DNA of 64,000 nucleotides from Ascidia mentula (GCA_947561715.1 OX387200.1:11782501-11846500), one strand, 5' to 3'. Positions 1 to 12,384 are shown, counted from the stretch's first letter. The notes: generated by a model from the sequence alone, not told the origin. Translations and numbers: made by a program.

Positions 1-58
1 GCAAAAGCAATACTGGAATATCAGCGTTTTCCACTGTATAATAAAGCTTGTACTGCAA

Positions 59-79
59 AAAAATATTTTTCATCGAAAA
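59..79. other. A/T palindrome with overlapping dyad, present in most monomers (first example)
   Basis: The 12-bp perfect palindrome AAAAATATTTTT overlaps the inverted repeat TTTTC-ATC-GAAAA (arms 5, spacer 3). It recurs every 138 bp in the TGCAAAAAAA/TTTCATCG monomer class. In the alternative class (TGAAAAAAA/TTTTATCG) the palindrome is interrupted (AAAAA-TTA-TTTTT) and the second dyad is weakened. Such A/T tracts commonly bend DNA or bind minor-groove proteins, but a role here is inference only. Confidence 0.6.
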
Positions 80-127
80 GTCATATACTGCAAAATGGAC
101 AAGTGCTGAAATCGCATAGTTACATAC

Positions 128-137
128 GTTGTGCAAC
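128..137. other. Conserved GTTG-TG-CAAC dyad box, once per monomer (first example)
   Basis: A 4-bp arm inverted repeat with a 2-base spacer lies in what looks like the least variable third of the monomer, ACGTTGTGCAACCGCAAAAG. Few copies deviate; examples are TAAGTTGTGC variants, one GTTATGCAAC at 21060-21069, one GTCGTGCAAC at 21613-21622 and one GTTGTTCAAC at 61980-61989. The conservation could reflect protein binding or only recent homogenisation; the sequence alone cannot separate these. Confidence 0.5.
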
Positions 138-1000
138 CGCAGAAGCAATACTGGAGTATCAGCGTTTTCCACTGTATAATAAAGCTTGTACTGCAAAAAA
201 ATATTTTTCATCGAAAAGTCATATACTGCAAATTGGAAAAGTGCTGAAATTGCACAGTTGCATACGTTGTGCAACCGCAAAAGCAATACTGGAATATCAG
301 CGTTGTCCACTGTATAATAAAGCTTGTACTGCAAAAAAATATTTTTCATCGAAAAGTCATATACTGCAAAATGGACAAGTGCTGAAATCGCATAGTTACA
401 TACGTTGTGCAACCGCAAAAGCAATACTGGAATATCAGCGTTGTCCACTGTATAATAAAGCTTGTACTGCAAAAAAATATTTTTTATCGAAAATTCAAAA
501 ATGCAAAATAGACAAGTGCTGAAATCGCATAGTTACATACGTTGTGCAACCGCAAAAGCAATACTGGAGTATCAGCGTTTTCCACTGTATAATAAAGCTT
601 GTACTGCAAAAAAATATTTTTCATCGAAAAGTCATATACTGCAAAATGGACAAGTGCTGAAATCGCATAGTTACATACGTTGTGCAACCGCAAAAGCAAT
701 ACTGGAATATCAGCGTTGTCCACTGTATAATAAAGCTTGTACTGCAAAAAAATATTTTTCATCGAAAAGTCATATACTGCAAAATGGACAAGTGCTGAAA
801 TCGCATAGTTGCATACGTTGTGCAACCGAAAAAGCAATACTGGAGTATCAGCGTTTTCCCCTGTATAATAAAGCTTGTACTGCAAAAAAATATTTTTTAT
901 CGAAAAGTCATATACTGCAAAATAGACAAGTGCGGAAATCGCACAGTTGCATACGTTGTGCAACCGCAAAAGCAATACTGGAATACCAGCGTTTTCCACT

Positions 1001-1010
1001 GTTAAAGCTT
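1001..1010 (+). repeat. 4-bp-deleted monomer landmark (first of 17)
   Basis: CTGTATAATAAAGCTTG is shortened to CTGTTAAAGCTTG, giving a 134-bp monomer. The other copies begin at 4306, 5956, 7193, 10498, 12148, 22347, 26480, 31718, 41921, 54331, 55428, 57080, 58316, 59413, 60789 and 62854. The deletion removes the TATAATAAAG element but usually keeps HindIII. All copies share flanking variants (upstream GGAATACCAG, downstream TCTCATTGTTTCATACG), so one ancestral event is likely. Confidence 0.9.
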
Positions 1011-2672
1011 GTACTGAAAAAAATTATTTTTTATCGAAAAGTCATATACTGCAAAATGGACAAGTACTGAAATCTCATTGTTTCATACGTTGTGCAACCG
1101 CAAAAGCAATACTGGAGTACCAGCGTTTTCCACTGTATAATAAAGCTTGTACTGAAAAAAAATATTTTTTATCGAAAAGTCATATACTGCAAAATGGACA
1201 AGTACTGAAATCTCATAGTTTCATACGTTGTGCAACCGCAAAAGCAATACTGGAATATCAGCGTTTTCCACTGTATAATAAAGCTTGTACTGCAAAAAAA
1301 TATTTTTCATCGAAAAGTCATATACTGCAAAATGGACAAGTGCTGAAATCGCATAGTTACATACGTTGTGCAACCGCAAAAGCAATACTGGAGTATCAGC
1401 GTTTTCCACTGTATAATAAAACTTGTACTGCAAAAAAATATTTTTCATCGAAAAGTCATATACTGCAAATTGGAAAAGTGCTGAAATTGCACAGTTGCAT
1501 ACGTTGTGCAACCGCAAAAGCAATACTGGAATATCAGCGTTGTCCACTGTATAATAAAGCTTGTACTGCAAAAAAATATTTTTCATCGAAAAGTCATATA
1601 CTGCAAAATGGACAAGTGCTGAAATCGCATAGTTACATACGTTGTGCAACCGCAAAAGCAATACTGGAATATCAGCGTTGTCCACTGTATAATAAAGCTT
1701 GTACTGCAAAAAAATATTTTTCATCGAAAAGTCATATACTGCAAAATGGACAAGTGCTGAAATCGCATACTTGCATACGTTGTGCAACCGCAAAAGCAAT
1801 ACTGGAGTATCAGCGTTTTCCCCTGTATAATAAAGCTTGTACTGCAAAAAAATATTTTTTATCGAAAATTCAAAAATGCAAAATAGACAAGTGCTGAAAT
1901 CGCACAGTTGCATACGTTGTGCAACCGCAAAAGCAATACTGGAATACCAGCGTTGTCCACTGTATAACAGAGCTTGTACTGAAAAAAATTATTTTTTATC
2001 GAAAAGTCATATACTGCAAAATGGACAAGTACTGAAATCTCATAGTTACATACGTTGTGCAACCGCAAAAGCAATACTGGATGATCAGCGTTTTCCACTG
2101 TATAATAAAGCTTGTACTGAAAAAAAATATTTTTCATCGAAAAGTCATATACTGCAAAATGGACAAGTGCTGAAATCGCACAGTTGCATACGTTGTGCAA
2201 CCGCAAAAGCAATACTGGAGTATCAGCGTTTTCCACTGTATAATAAAGCTTGTACTGAAAAAAAATATTTTTTATCGAAAAGTCATATACTGCAAAATGG
2301 ACAAGTGCTGAAATCGCACAGTTGCATACGTTGTGCAACCGCAAAAGCAATACTGGAATATCAGCGTTGTCCACTGTATAATAAAGCTTGTACTGAAAAA
2401 AAATATTTTTTATCGAAAAGTCATATACTGCAAAATGGACAAGTGCTGAAATCTCATAGTTACATACGTTGTGCAACCGCAAAAGCAATACTGGAGTACC
2501 AGCGTTTTCCACTGTATAATAAAGCTTGTACTGAAAAAAATTATTTTTTATCGAAAAGTCATATATTGCAAAATGGACAAGTGCTGAAATCTCATAGTTA
2601 CATACGTTGTGCAACCGCAAAAGCAATACTGGAATATCAGCGTCGTCCACTGCATAATAAAGCTTGTACTGC

Positions 2673-2678
2673 AAAAAA
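2673..2678 (+). repeat. A6-run monomer landmark (first of 19)
   Basis: The usual A7 run of TGCAAAAAAATATT is A6, giving a 137-bp monomer. The run starts at 2673, 5426, 8865, 11618, 13957, 18233, 19198, 19611, 20576, 24020, 24571, 29947, 33804, 36425, 38908, 44007, 46628, 49663 and 52422. Nearly all copies also have CTGCATAATAAAGC just upstream (5426 and 11618 do not), so the two classes may be separate slippage events. Confidence 0.85.
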
Positions 2679-3228
2679 TATTTTTCATCGAAAAGTCATA
2701 TACTGCAAAATGGACAAGTGCTGAAATCGCATAGTTACATACGTTGTGCAACCGCAAAAGCAATACTGGAGTATCAGCGTTTTCCACTGTATAATAAAGC
2801 TTGTACTGCAAAAAAATATTTTTCATCGAAAAGTCATATACTGCAAAATGGACAAGTGCTGAAATCGCATAGTTAAATACGTTGTGCAACCGCAAAAGCA
2901 ATACTGGAGTATCAGCGTTTTCCACTGTATAATAAAGCTTGTACTGCAAAAAAATATTTTTCATCGAAAAGTCATATACTGCAAAATGGACAAGTGCTGA
3001 AATCGCATAGTTACATACGTTGTGCAACCGCAAAAGCAATACTGGAGTATCAGCGTTTTCCACTGTATAATAAAGCTTGTACTGCAAAAAAATATTTTTC
3101 ATCGAAAAGTCATATACTGCAAAATGGACAAGTGCTGAAATCGCATAGTTACCTACGTTGTGCAACCGCAAAAGCAATACTGGAATATCAGCGTTGTCCA
3201 CTGTATAACAAAGCTTGTACTGAAAAAA

Positions 3229-3229
3229 C
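3229..3229 (+). repeat. Extra-C monomer landmark (first of 8)
   Basis: A single inserted C converts GAAAAAAATTATTTTTTG to GAAAAAACATTATTTTTTG, giving a 139-bp monomer. The same insertion is at 9421, 14513, 21270, 25403, 30641, 40844 and 53116. Shared neighbours (TGTATAACAAAGC upstream except at 53116, AAAGTCACATAC downstream) support one origin. Confidence 0.9.
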
Positions 3230-6200
3230 ATTATTTTTTGTCGAAAAGTCACATACTGCAAAATGGACAAGTGCTGAAATCTCATAGTTACATACGTTGT
3301 GCAACCGCAAAAGCAATACTGGAGTATCAGCGTTTTCCACTGTATAATAAAGCTTGCACTGCAAAAAAATATTTTTCATCGAAAAGTCATATACTGCAAA
3401 GTGGACAAGTGCTGAAATCGCATAGTTACATACGTTGTGCAACCGCAAAAGCAATACTGGAGTATCAGCGTTTTCCACTGCATAATAAAGCTTGTACTGC
3501 AAAAAAATATTTTTCATCGAAAAGTCATATACTGCAAAATGGACAAGTGCTGAAATCGCATAGTTACATACGTTGTGCAACCGCAAAAGCAATACTGGAA
3601 TATCAGCGTTGTCCACTGTATAAGAAAGCTTGTACTGAAAAAAATTATTTTTTGTCGAAAAGTCATATACTGCTAAATGGACAAGTGCTGAAATCGCATA
3701 GTTACATACGTTGTGCAACCGCAAAAGCAATACTGGAGTATCAGCGTTTTCCACTGTATAATAAAGCTTGTACTGAAAAAAATATTTTTCATCGAAAAGT
3801 CATATACTGCAAAATGGACAAGTGCTGAAATCGCATAGTTACATACGTTGTGCAACCGCAAAAGCAATACTGGAGTATCAGCGTTTTCCACTGTATAATA
3901 AAGCTTGTACTGCAAAAAAATATTTTTCATCGAAAAGTCATATACTGCAAAATGGACAAGTGCTGAAATCGCATAGTTACATACGTTGTGCAACCGCAAA
4001 AGCAATACTGGAATATCAGCGTTGTCCACTGTATAATAAAGCTTGTACTGCAAAAAAATATTTTTCATCGAAAAGTCATATACTGCAAAATGGACAAGTG
4101 CTGAAATCGCATAGTTGCATACGTTGTGCAACCGAAAAAGCAATACTGGAGTATCAGCGTTTTCCCTGTATAATAAAGCTTGTACTGCAAAAAAATATTT
4201 TTTATCGAAAAGTCATATACTGCAAAATAGACAAGTGCTGAAATCGCACAGTTGCATACGTTGTGCAACCGCAAAAGCAATACTGGAATACCAGCGTTTT
4301 CCACTGTTAAAGCTTGTACTGAAAAAAATTATTTTTTATCGAAAAGTCATATACTGCAAAATGGACAAGTACTGAAATCTCATTGTTTCATACGTTGTGC
4401 AACCGCAAAAGCAATACTGGAGTACCAGCGTTTTCCACTGTATAATAAAGCTTGTACTGAAAAAAAATATTTTTTATCGAAAAGTCATATACTGCAAAAT
4501 GGACAAGTACTGAAATCTCATAGTTTCATACGTTGTGCAACCGCAAAAGCAATACTGGAATATCAGCGTTTTCCACTGTATAATAAAGCTTGTACTGCAA
4601 AAAAATATTTTTCATCGAAAAGTCATATACTGCAAAATGGACAAGTGCTGAAATCGCATAGTTACATACGTTGTGCAACCGCAAAAGCAATACTGGAGTA
4701 TCAGCGTTTTCCACTGTATAATAAAGCTTGTACTGCAAAAAAATATTTTTCATCGAAAAGTCATATACTGCAAATTGGAAAAGTGCTGAAATTGCACAGT
4801 TGCATACGTTGTGCAACCGCAAAAGCAATACTGGAATATCAGCGTTGTCCACTGTATAATAAAGCTTGTACTGCAAAAAAATATTTTTCATCGAAAAGTC
4901 ATATAATGCAAAATGGACAAGTGCTGAAATCGCATAGTTACATACGTTGTGCAACCGCAAAAGCAATACTGGAATATCAGCGTTGTCCACTGTATAATAA
5001 AGCTTGTACTGCAAAAAAATATTTTTCATCGAAAAGTCATATACTGCAAAATGGACAAGTGCTGAAATCGCATAGTTGCATACGTTGTGCAACCGCAAAA
5101 GCAATACTGGAGTATCAGCGTTTTCCCCTGTATAATAAAGCTTGTACTGCAAAAAAATATTTTTTATCGAAAATTCAAAAATGCAAAATAGACAAGTGCT
5201 GAAATCGCATAGTTACATACGTTGTGCAACCGCAAAAGCAATACTGGAATATCAGCGTTGTCCACTGTATAACAAAGCTTGTACTGAAAAAAATTATTTT
5301 TTGTCGAAAAGTCATATACTGCAAAATGGACAAGTGCTGAAATCGCATAGTTACATACGTTGTGCAACCGCAAAAGCAATACTGGAATATCAGCGTTGTC
5401 CACTGTATAATAAAGCTTGTACTGCAAAAAATATTTTTCATCGAAAAGTCATATACTGCAAAATGGACAAGTGCTGAAATCGCATAGTTACATACGTTGT
5501 GCAACCGCAAAAGCAATACTGGAGTATCAGCGTTTTCCACTGTATAATAAAGCTTGTACTGCAAAAAAATATTTTTCATCGAAAAGTCATATACTGCAAA
5601 ATGGACAAGTGCTGAAATCGCATAGTTACATACGTTGTGCAACCGCAAAAGCAATACTGGAATATCAGCGTTGTCCAATGTATAATAAAGCTTGTACTGC
5701 AAAAAAATATTTTTCATCGAAAAGTCATATACTGCAAAATGGACAAGTGCTGAAATCGCATAGTTGCATACGTTGTGCAACCGCAAAAGCAATACTGGAG
5801 TATCAGCGTTTTCCCCTGTATAATAAAGCTTGTACTGCAAAAAAATATTTTTTATCGAAAAGTCATATACTGCAAAATAGACAAGTGCTGAAATCGCACA
5901 GTTGCATACGTTGTGCAACCGCAAAAGCAATACTGGAATACCAGCGTTTTCCACTGTTAAAGCTTGTACTGAAAAAAATTATTTTTTATCGAAAAGTCAT
6001 ATACTGCAAAATGGACAAGTACTGAAATCTCATTGTTTCATACGTTGTGCAACCGCAAAAGCAATACTGGAGTACCAGCGTTTTCCACTGTATAATAAAG
6101 CTTGTACTGAAAAAAAATATTTTTTATCGAAAAGTCATATACTGCAAAATGGACAAGTACTGAAATCTCATAGTTTCATACGTTGTGCAACCGCAAAAGC

Positions 6201-9200
6201 AATACTGGAATATCAGCGTTTTCCACTGTATAATAAAGCTTGTACTGCAAAAAAATATTTTTCATCGAAAAGTCATATACTGCAAAATGGACAAGTGCTG
6301 AAATCGCATAGTTACATACGTTGTGCAACCGCAGAAGCAATACTGGAGTATCAGCGTTTTCCACTGTATAATAAAGCTTGTACTGCAAAAAAATATTTTT
6401 CATCGAAAAGTCATATACTGCAAATTGGAAAAGTGCTGAAATTGCACAGTTGCATACGTTGTGCAACCGCAAAAGCAATACTGGAATATCAGCGTTGTCC
6501 ACTGTATAATAAAGCTTGTACTGCAAAAAAATATTTTTCATCGAAAAGTCATATACTGCAAAATGGACAAGTGCTGAAATCGCATAGTTACATACGTTGT
6601 GCAACCGCAAAAGCAATACTGGAATATCAGCGTTGTCCACTGTATAATAAAGCTTGTACTGCAAAAAAATATTTTTTATCGAAAATTCAAAAATGCAAAA
6701 TAGACAAGTGCTGAAATCGCATAGTTACATACGTTGTGCAACCGCAAAAGCAATACTGGAGTATCAGCGTTTTCCACTGTATAATAAAGCTTGTACTGCA
6801 AAAAAATATTTTTCATCGAAAAGTCATATACTGCAAAATGGACAAGTGCTGAAATCGCATAGTTACATACGTTGTGCAACCGCAAAAGCAATACTGGAAT
6901 ATCAGCGTTGTCCACTGTATAATAAAGCTTGTACTGCAAAAAAATATTTTTCATCGAAAAGTCATATACTGCAAAATGGACAAGTGCTGAAATCGCATAG
7001 TTGCATACGTTGTGCAACCGAAAAAGCAATACTGGAGTATCAGCGTTTTCCCCTGTATAATAAAGCTTGTACTGCAAAAAAATATTTTTTATCGAAAAGT
7101 CATATACTGCAAAATAGACAAGTGCGGAAATCGCACAGTTGCATACGTTGTGCAACCGCAAAAGCAATACTGGAATACCAGCGTTTTCCACTGTTAAAGC
7201 TTGTACTGAAAAAAATTATTTTTTATCGAAAAGTCATATACTGCAAAATGGACAAGTACTGAAATCTCATTGTTTCATACGTTGTGCAACCGCAAAAGCA
7301 ATACTGGAGTACCAGCGTTTTCCACTGTATAATAAAGCTTGTACTGAAAAAAAATATTTTTTATCGAAAAGTCATATACTGCAAAATGGACAAGTACTGA
7401 AATCTCATAGTTTCATACGTTGTGCAACCGCAAAAGCAATACTGGAATATCAGCGTTTTCCACTGTATAATAAAGCTTGTACTGCAAAAAAATATTTTTC
7501 ATCGAAAAGTCATATACTGCAAAATGGACAAGTGCTGAAATCGCATAGTTACATACGTTGTGCAACCGCAAAAGCAATACTGGAGTATCAGCGTTTTCCA
7601 CTGTATAATAAAACTTGTACTGCAAAAAAATATTTTTCATCGAAAAGTCATATACTGCAAATTGGAAAAGTGCTGAAATTGCACAGTTGCATACGTTGTG
7701 CAACCGCAAAAGCAATACTGGAATATCAGCGTTGTCCACTGTATAATAAAGCTTGTACTGCAAAAAAATATTTTTCATCGAAAAGTCATATACTGCAAAA
7801 TGGACAAGTGCTGAAATCGCATAGTTACATACGTTGTGCAACCGCAAAAGCAATACTGGAATATCAGCGTTGTCCACTGTATAATAAAGCTTGTACTGCA
7901 AAAAAATATTTTTCATCGAAAAGTCATATACTGCAAAATGGACAAGTGCTGAAATCGCATACTTGCATACGTTGTGCAACCGCAAAAGCAATACTGGAGT
8001 ATCAGCGTTTTCCCCTGTATAATAAAGCTTGTACTGCAAAAAAATATTTTTTATCGAAAATTCAAAAATGCAAAATAGACAAGTGCTGAAATCGCACAGT
8101 TGCATACGTTGTGCAACCGCAAAAGCAATACTGGAATACCAGCGTTGTCCACTGTATAACAGAGCTTGTACTGAAAAAAATTATTTTTTATCGAAAAGTC
8201 ATATACTGCAAAATGGACAAGTACTGAAATCTCATAGTTACATACGTTGTGCAACCGCAAAAGCAATACTGGATGATCAGCGTTTTCCACTGTATAATAA
8301 AGCTTGTACTGAAAAAAAATATTTTTCATCGAAAAGTCATATACTGCAAAATGGACAAGTGCTGAAATCGCACAGTTGCATACGTTGTGCAACCGCAAAA
8401 GCAATACTGGAGTATCAGCGTTTTCCACTGTATAATAAAGCTTGTACTGAAAAAAAATATTTTTTATCGAAAAGTCATATACTGCAAAATGGACAAGTGC
8501 TGAAATCGCACAGTTGCATACGTTGTGCAACCGCAAAAGCAATACTGGAATATCAGCGTTGTCCACTGTATAATAAAGCTTGTACTGAAAAAAAATATTT
8601 TTTATCGAAAAGTCATATACTGCAAAATGGACAAGTGCTGAAATCTCATAGTTACATACGTTGTGCAACCGCAAAAGCAATACTGGAGTACCAGCGTTTT
8701 CCACTGTATAATAAAGCTTGTACTGAAAAAAATTATTTTTTATCGAAAAGTCATATATTGCAAAATGGACAAGTGCTGAAATCTCATAGTTACATACGTT
8801 GTGCAACCGCAAAAGCAATACTGGAATATCAGCGTCGTCCACTGCATAATAAAGCTTGTACTGCAAAAAATATTTTTCATCGAAAAGTCATATACTGCAA
8901 AATGGACAAGTGCTGAAATCGCATAGTTACATACGTTGTGCAACCGCAAAAGCAATACTGGAGTATCAGCGTTTTCCACTGTATAATAAAGCTTGTACTG
9001 CAAAAAAATATTTTTCATCGAAAAGTCATATACTGCAAAATGGACAAGTGCTGAAATCGCATAGTTAAATACGTTGTGCAACCGCAAAAGCAATACTGGA
9101 GTATCAGCGTTTTCCACTGTATAATAAAGCTTGTACTGCAAAAAAATATTTTTCATCGAAAAGTCATATACTGCAAAATGGACAAGTGCTGAAATCGCAT

Positions 9201-9420
9201 AGTTACATACGTTGTGCAACCGCAAAAGCAATACTGGAGTATCAGCGTTTTCCACTGTATAATAAAGCTTGTACTGCAAAAAAATATTTTTCATCGAAAA
9301 GTCATATACTGCAAAATGGACAAGTGCTGAAATCGCATAGTTACCTACGTTGTGCAACCGCAAAAGCAATACTGGAATATCAGCGTTGTCCACTGTATAA
9401 CAAAGCTTGTACTGAAAAAA
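3229..9420 (+). repeat. Higher-order unit, 6192 bp (45 monomers)
   Basis: It is bounded by two copies of the landmark monomer AAAAAACATTATTTTTTG with the extra C at 3229 and 9421. In both landmarks the next motif is the uncommon AAAGTCACATAC (normally AAAGTCATATAC). A monomer with TTAAATACG instead of TTACATACG lies 353 bp before each landmark (2876 and 9068). Confidence 0.88.
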
Positions 9421-12384
9421 CATTATTTTTTGTCGAAAAGTCACATACTGCAAAATGGACAAGTGCTGAAATCTCATAGTTACATACGTTGTGCAACCGC
9501 AAAAGCAATACTGGAGTATCAGCGTTTTCCACTGTATAATAAAGCTTGCACTGCAAAAAAATATTTTTCATCGAAAAGTCATATACTGCAAAATGGACAA
9601 GTGCTGAAATCGCATAGTTACATACGTTGTGCAACCGCAAAAGCAATACTGGAGTATCAGCGTTTTCCACTGCATAATAAAGCTTGTACTGCAAAAAAAT
9701 ATTTTTCATCGAAAAGTCATATACTGCAAAATGGACAAGTGCTGAAATCGCATAGTTACATACGTTGTGCAACCGCAAAAGCAATACTGGAATATCAGCG
9801 TTGTCCACTGTATAAGAAAGCTTGTACTGAAAAAAATTATTTTTTGTCGAAAAGTCATATACTGCTAAATGGACAAGTGCTGAAATCGCATAGTTACATA
9901 CGTTGTGCAACCGCAAAAGCAATACTGGAGTATCAGCGTTTTCCACTGTATAATAAAGCTTGTACTGAAAAAAATATTTTTCATCGAAAAGTCATATACT
10001 GCAAAATGGACAAGTGCTGAAATCGCATAGTTACATACGTTGTGCAACCGCAAAAGCAATACTGGAGTATCAGCGTTTTCCACTGTATAATAAAGCTTGT
10101 ACTGCAAAAAAATATTTTTCATCGAAAAGTCATATACTGCAAAATGGACAAGTGCTGAAATCGCATAGTTACATACGTTGTGCAACCGCAAAAGCAATAC
10201 TGGAATATCAGCGTTGTCCACTGTATAATAAAGCTTGTACTGCAAAAAAATATTTTTCATCGAAAAGTCATATACTGCAAAATGGACAAGTGCTGAAATC
10301 GCATAGTTGCATACGTTGTGCAACCGAAAAAGCAATACTGGAGTATCAGCGTTTTCCCTGTATAATAAAGCTTGTACTGCAAAAAAATATTTTTTATCGA
10401 AAAGTCATATACTGCAAAATAGACAAGTGCTGAAATCGCACAGTTGCATACGTTGTGCAACCGCAAAAGCAATACTGGAATACCAGCGTTTTCCACTGTT
10501 AAAGCTTGTACTGAAAAAAATTATTTTTTATCGAAAAGTCATATACTGCAAAATGGACAAGTACTGAAATCTCATTGTTTCATACGTTGTGCAACCGCAA
10601 AAGCAATACTGGAGTACCAGCGTTTTCCACTGTATAATAAAGCTTGTACTGAAAAAAAATATTTTTTATCGAAAAGTCATATACTGCAAAATGGACAAGT
10701 ACTGAAATCTCATAGTTTCATACGTTGTGCAACCGCAAAAGCAATACTGGAATATCAGCGTTTTCCACTGTATAATAAAGCTTGTACTGCAAAAAAATAT
10801 TTTTCATCGAAAAGTCATATACTGCAAAATGGACAAGTGCTGAAATCGCATAGTTACATACGTTGTGCAACCGCAAAAGCAATACTGGAGTATCAGCGTT
10901 TTCCACTGTATAATAAAGCTTGTACTGCAAAAAAATATTTTTCATCGAAAAGTCATATACTGCAAATTGGAAAAGTGCTGAAATTGCACAGTTGCATACG
11001 TTGTGCAACCGCAAAAGCAATACTGGAATATCAGCGTTGTCCACTGTATAATAAAGCTTGTACTGCAAAAAAATATTTTTCATCGAAAAGTCATATACTG
11101 CAAAATGGACAAGTGCTGAAATCGCATAGTTACATACGTTGTGCAACCGCAAAAGCAATACTGGAATATCAGCGTTGTCCACTGTATAATAAAGCTTGTA
11201 CTGCAAAAAAATATTTTTCATCGAAAAGTCATATACTGCAAAATGGACAAGTGCTGAAATCGCATAGTTGCATACGTTGTGCAACCGCAAAAGCAATACT
11301 GGAGTATCAGCGTTTTCCCCTGTATAATAAAGCTTGTACTGCAAAAAAATATTTTTTATCGAAAATTCAAAAATGCAAAATAGACAAGTGCTGAAATCGC
11401 ATAGTTACATACGTTGTGCAACCGCAAAAGCAATACTGGAATATCAGCGTTGTCCACTGTATAACAAAGCTTGTACTGAAAAAAATTATTTTTTGTCGAA
11501 AAGTCATATACTGCAAAATGGACAAGTGCTGAAATCGCATAGTTACATACGTTGTGCAACCGCAAAAGCAATACTGGAATATCAGCGTTGTCCACTGTAT
11601 AATAAAGCTTGTACTGCAAAAAATATTTTTCATCGAAAAGTCATATACTGCAAAATGGACAAGTGCTGAAATCGCATAGTTACATACGTTGTGCAACCGC
11701 AAAAGCAATACTGGAGTATCAGCGTTTTCCACTGTATAATAAAGCTTGTACTGCAAAAAAATATTTTTCATCGAAAAGTCATATACTGCAAAATGGACAA
11801 GTGCTGAAATCGCATAGTTACATACGTTGTGCAACCGCAAAAGCAATACTGGAATATCAGCGTTGTCCAATGTATAATAAAGCTTGTACTGCAAAAAAAT
11901 ATTTTTCATCGAAAAGTCATATACTGCAAAATGGACAAGTGCTGAAATCGCATAGTTGCATACGTTGTGCAACCGCAAAAGCAATACTGGAGTATCAGCG
12001 TTTTCCCCTGTATAATAAAGCTTGTACTGCAAAAAAATATTTTTTATCGAAAAGTCATATACTGCAAAATAGACAAGTGCTGAAATCGCACAGTTGCATA
12101 CGTTGTGCAACCGCAAAAGCAATACTGGAATACCAGCGTTTTCCACTGTTAAAGCTTGTACTGAAAAAAATTATTTTTTATCGAAAAGTCATATACTGCA
12201 AAATGGACAAGTACTGAAATCTCATTGTTTCATACGTTGTGCAACCGCAAAAGCAATACTGGAGTACCAGCGTTTTCCACTGTATAATAAAGCTTGTACT
12301 GAAAAAAAATATTTTTTATCGAAAAGTCATATACTGCAAAATGGACAAGTACTGAAATCTCATAGTTTCATACGTTGTGCAACC
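6193..12384 (+). repeat. 6192-bp higher-order unit, copy 2
   Basis: It repeats 1-6192 in full, including rare private variants: GGATGATCAG in the monomer near 8270, CAGCGTCGTCC near 8830, and the shared GCAGAAGC at 6331-6338 that also occurs at 139-146. The only substitutions I found are 9593 (A versus G at 3401) and 11098 (C versus A at 4906). This implies a very recent tandem duplication. Confidence 0.93.

Larger units (their letters stand above)
1..138 (+). repeat. Representative near-consensus monomer
   Basis: This first complete monomer differs little from the most common form. Landmarks inside it are TATAAT at 37-42, AATAAA at 40-45, HindIII AAGCTT at 44-49, the perfect palindrome AAAAATATTTTT at 59-70, the dyad TTTTC-ATC-GAAAA at 67-79, and GTTG-TG-CAAC at 128-137. 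Base counts of the consensus are about 51 A, 38 T, 25 C and 24 G. It contains five CpGs (in AGCGT, ATCGA, ATCGC, TACGT and ACCGC). The monomer start is arbitrary because the array is continuous. Confidence 0.95.
1..3228 (+). repeat. Left partial higher-order unit, up to the first extra-C landmark
   Basis: This is the window's left portion before the first monomer with an inserted C in its A-run (base 3229). It includes the run 462-2724, where 1-bp-short monomers (AAAATTCAAAAATGC near 493 and 1866) shift the repeat phase, and the A6-run monomer at 2673. Confidence 0.8.
1..6192 (+). repeat. 6192-bp higher-order unit, copy 1
   Basis: Position n matches position n+6192 from the window start onward. 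The unit is 45 monomers minus 18 bp, the deficit coming from short-variant monomers. It contains three of the 4-bp-deleted monomers (GTTAAAGCTT at 1001, 4306 and 5956), splitting it into subunits of 3305, 1650 and 1237 bp measured to the next copy. Its phase is set only by the window edge, so the true unit may begin elsewhere. Base 3401 is G and base 4906 is A, against A and C in copy 2. Confidence 0.93.

Noticed and set aside
37..42. TATAAT as a bacterial -10 promoter or a discrete TATA box
   Set aside because: It occurs in almost every monomer without a partner element or a downstream gene, so it is a property of the repeat. It is kept only as a low-interest transcription hypothesis.
61..79. 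CENP-B box on the minus strand (TTTCGATGAAAAATA)
   Set aside because: Only the TTCG half and the central A fit; the CGGG half required by the canonical box is absent.
1..138. Origin of the 138-bp monomer from internal sub-repeats (TACTGG at 11, TACTGC at 51 and 86)
   Set aside because: The spacings are uneven (40 and 35 bp) and similarity does not extend beyond about 10 bases, so chance is a sufficient explanation.
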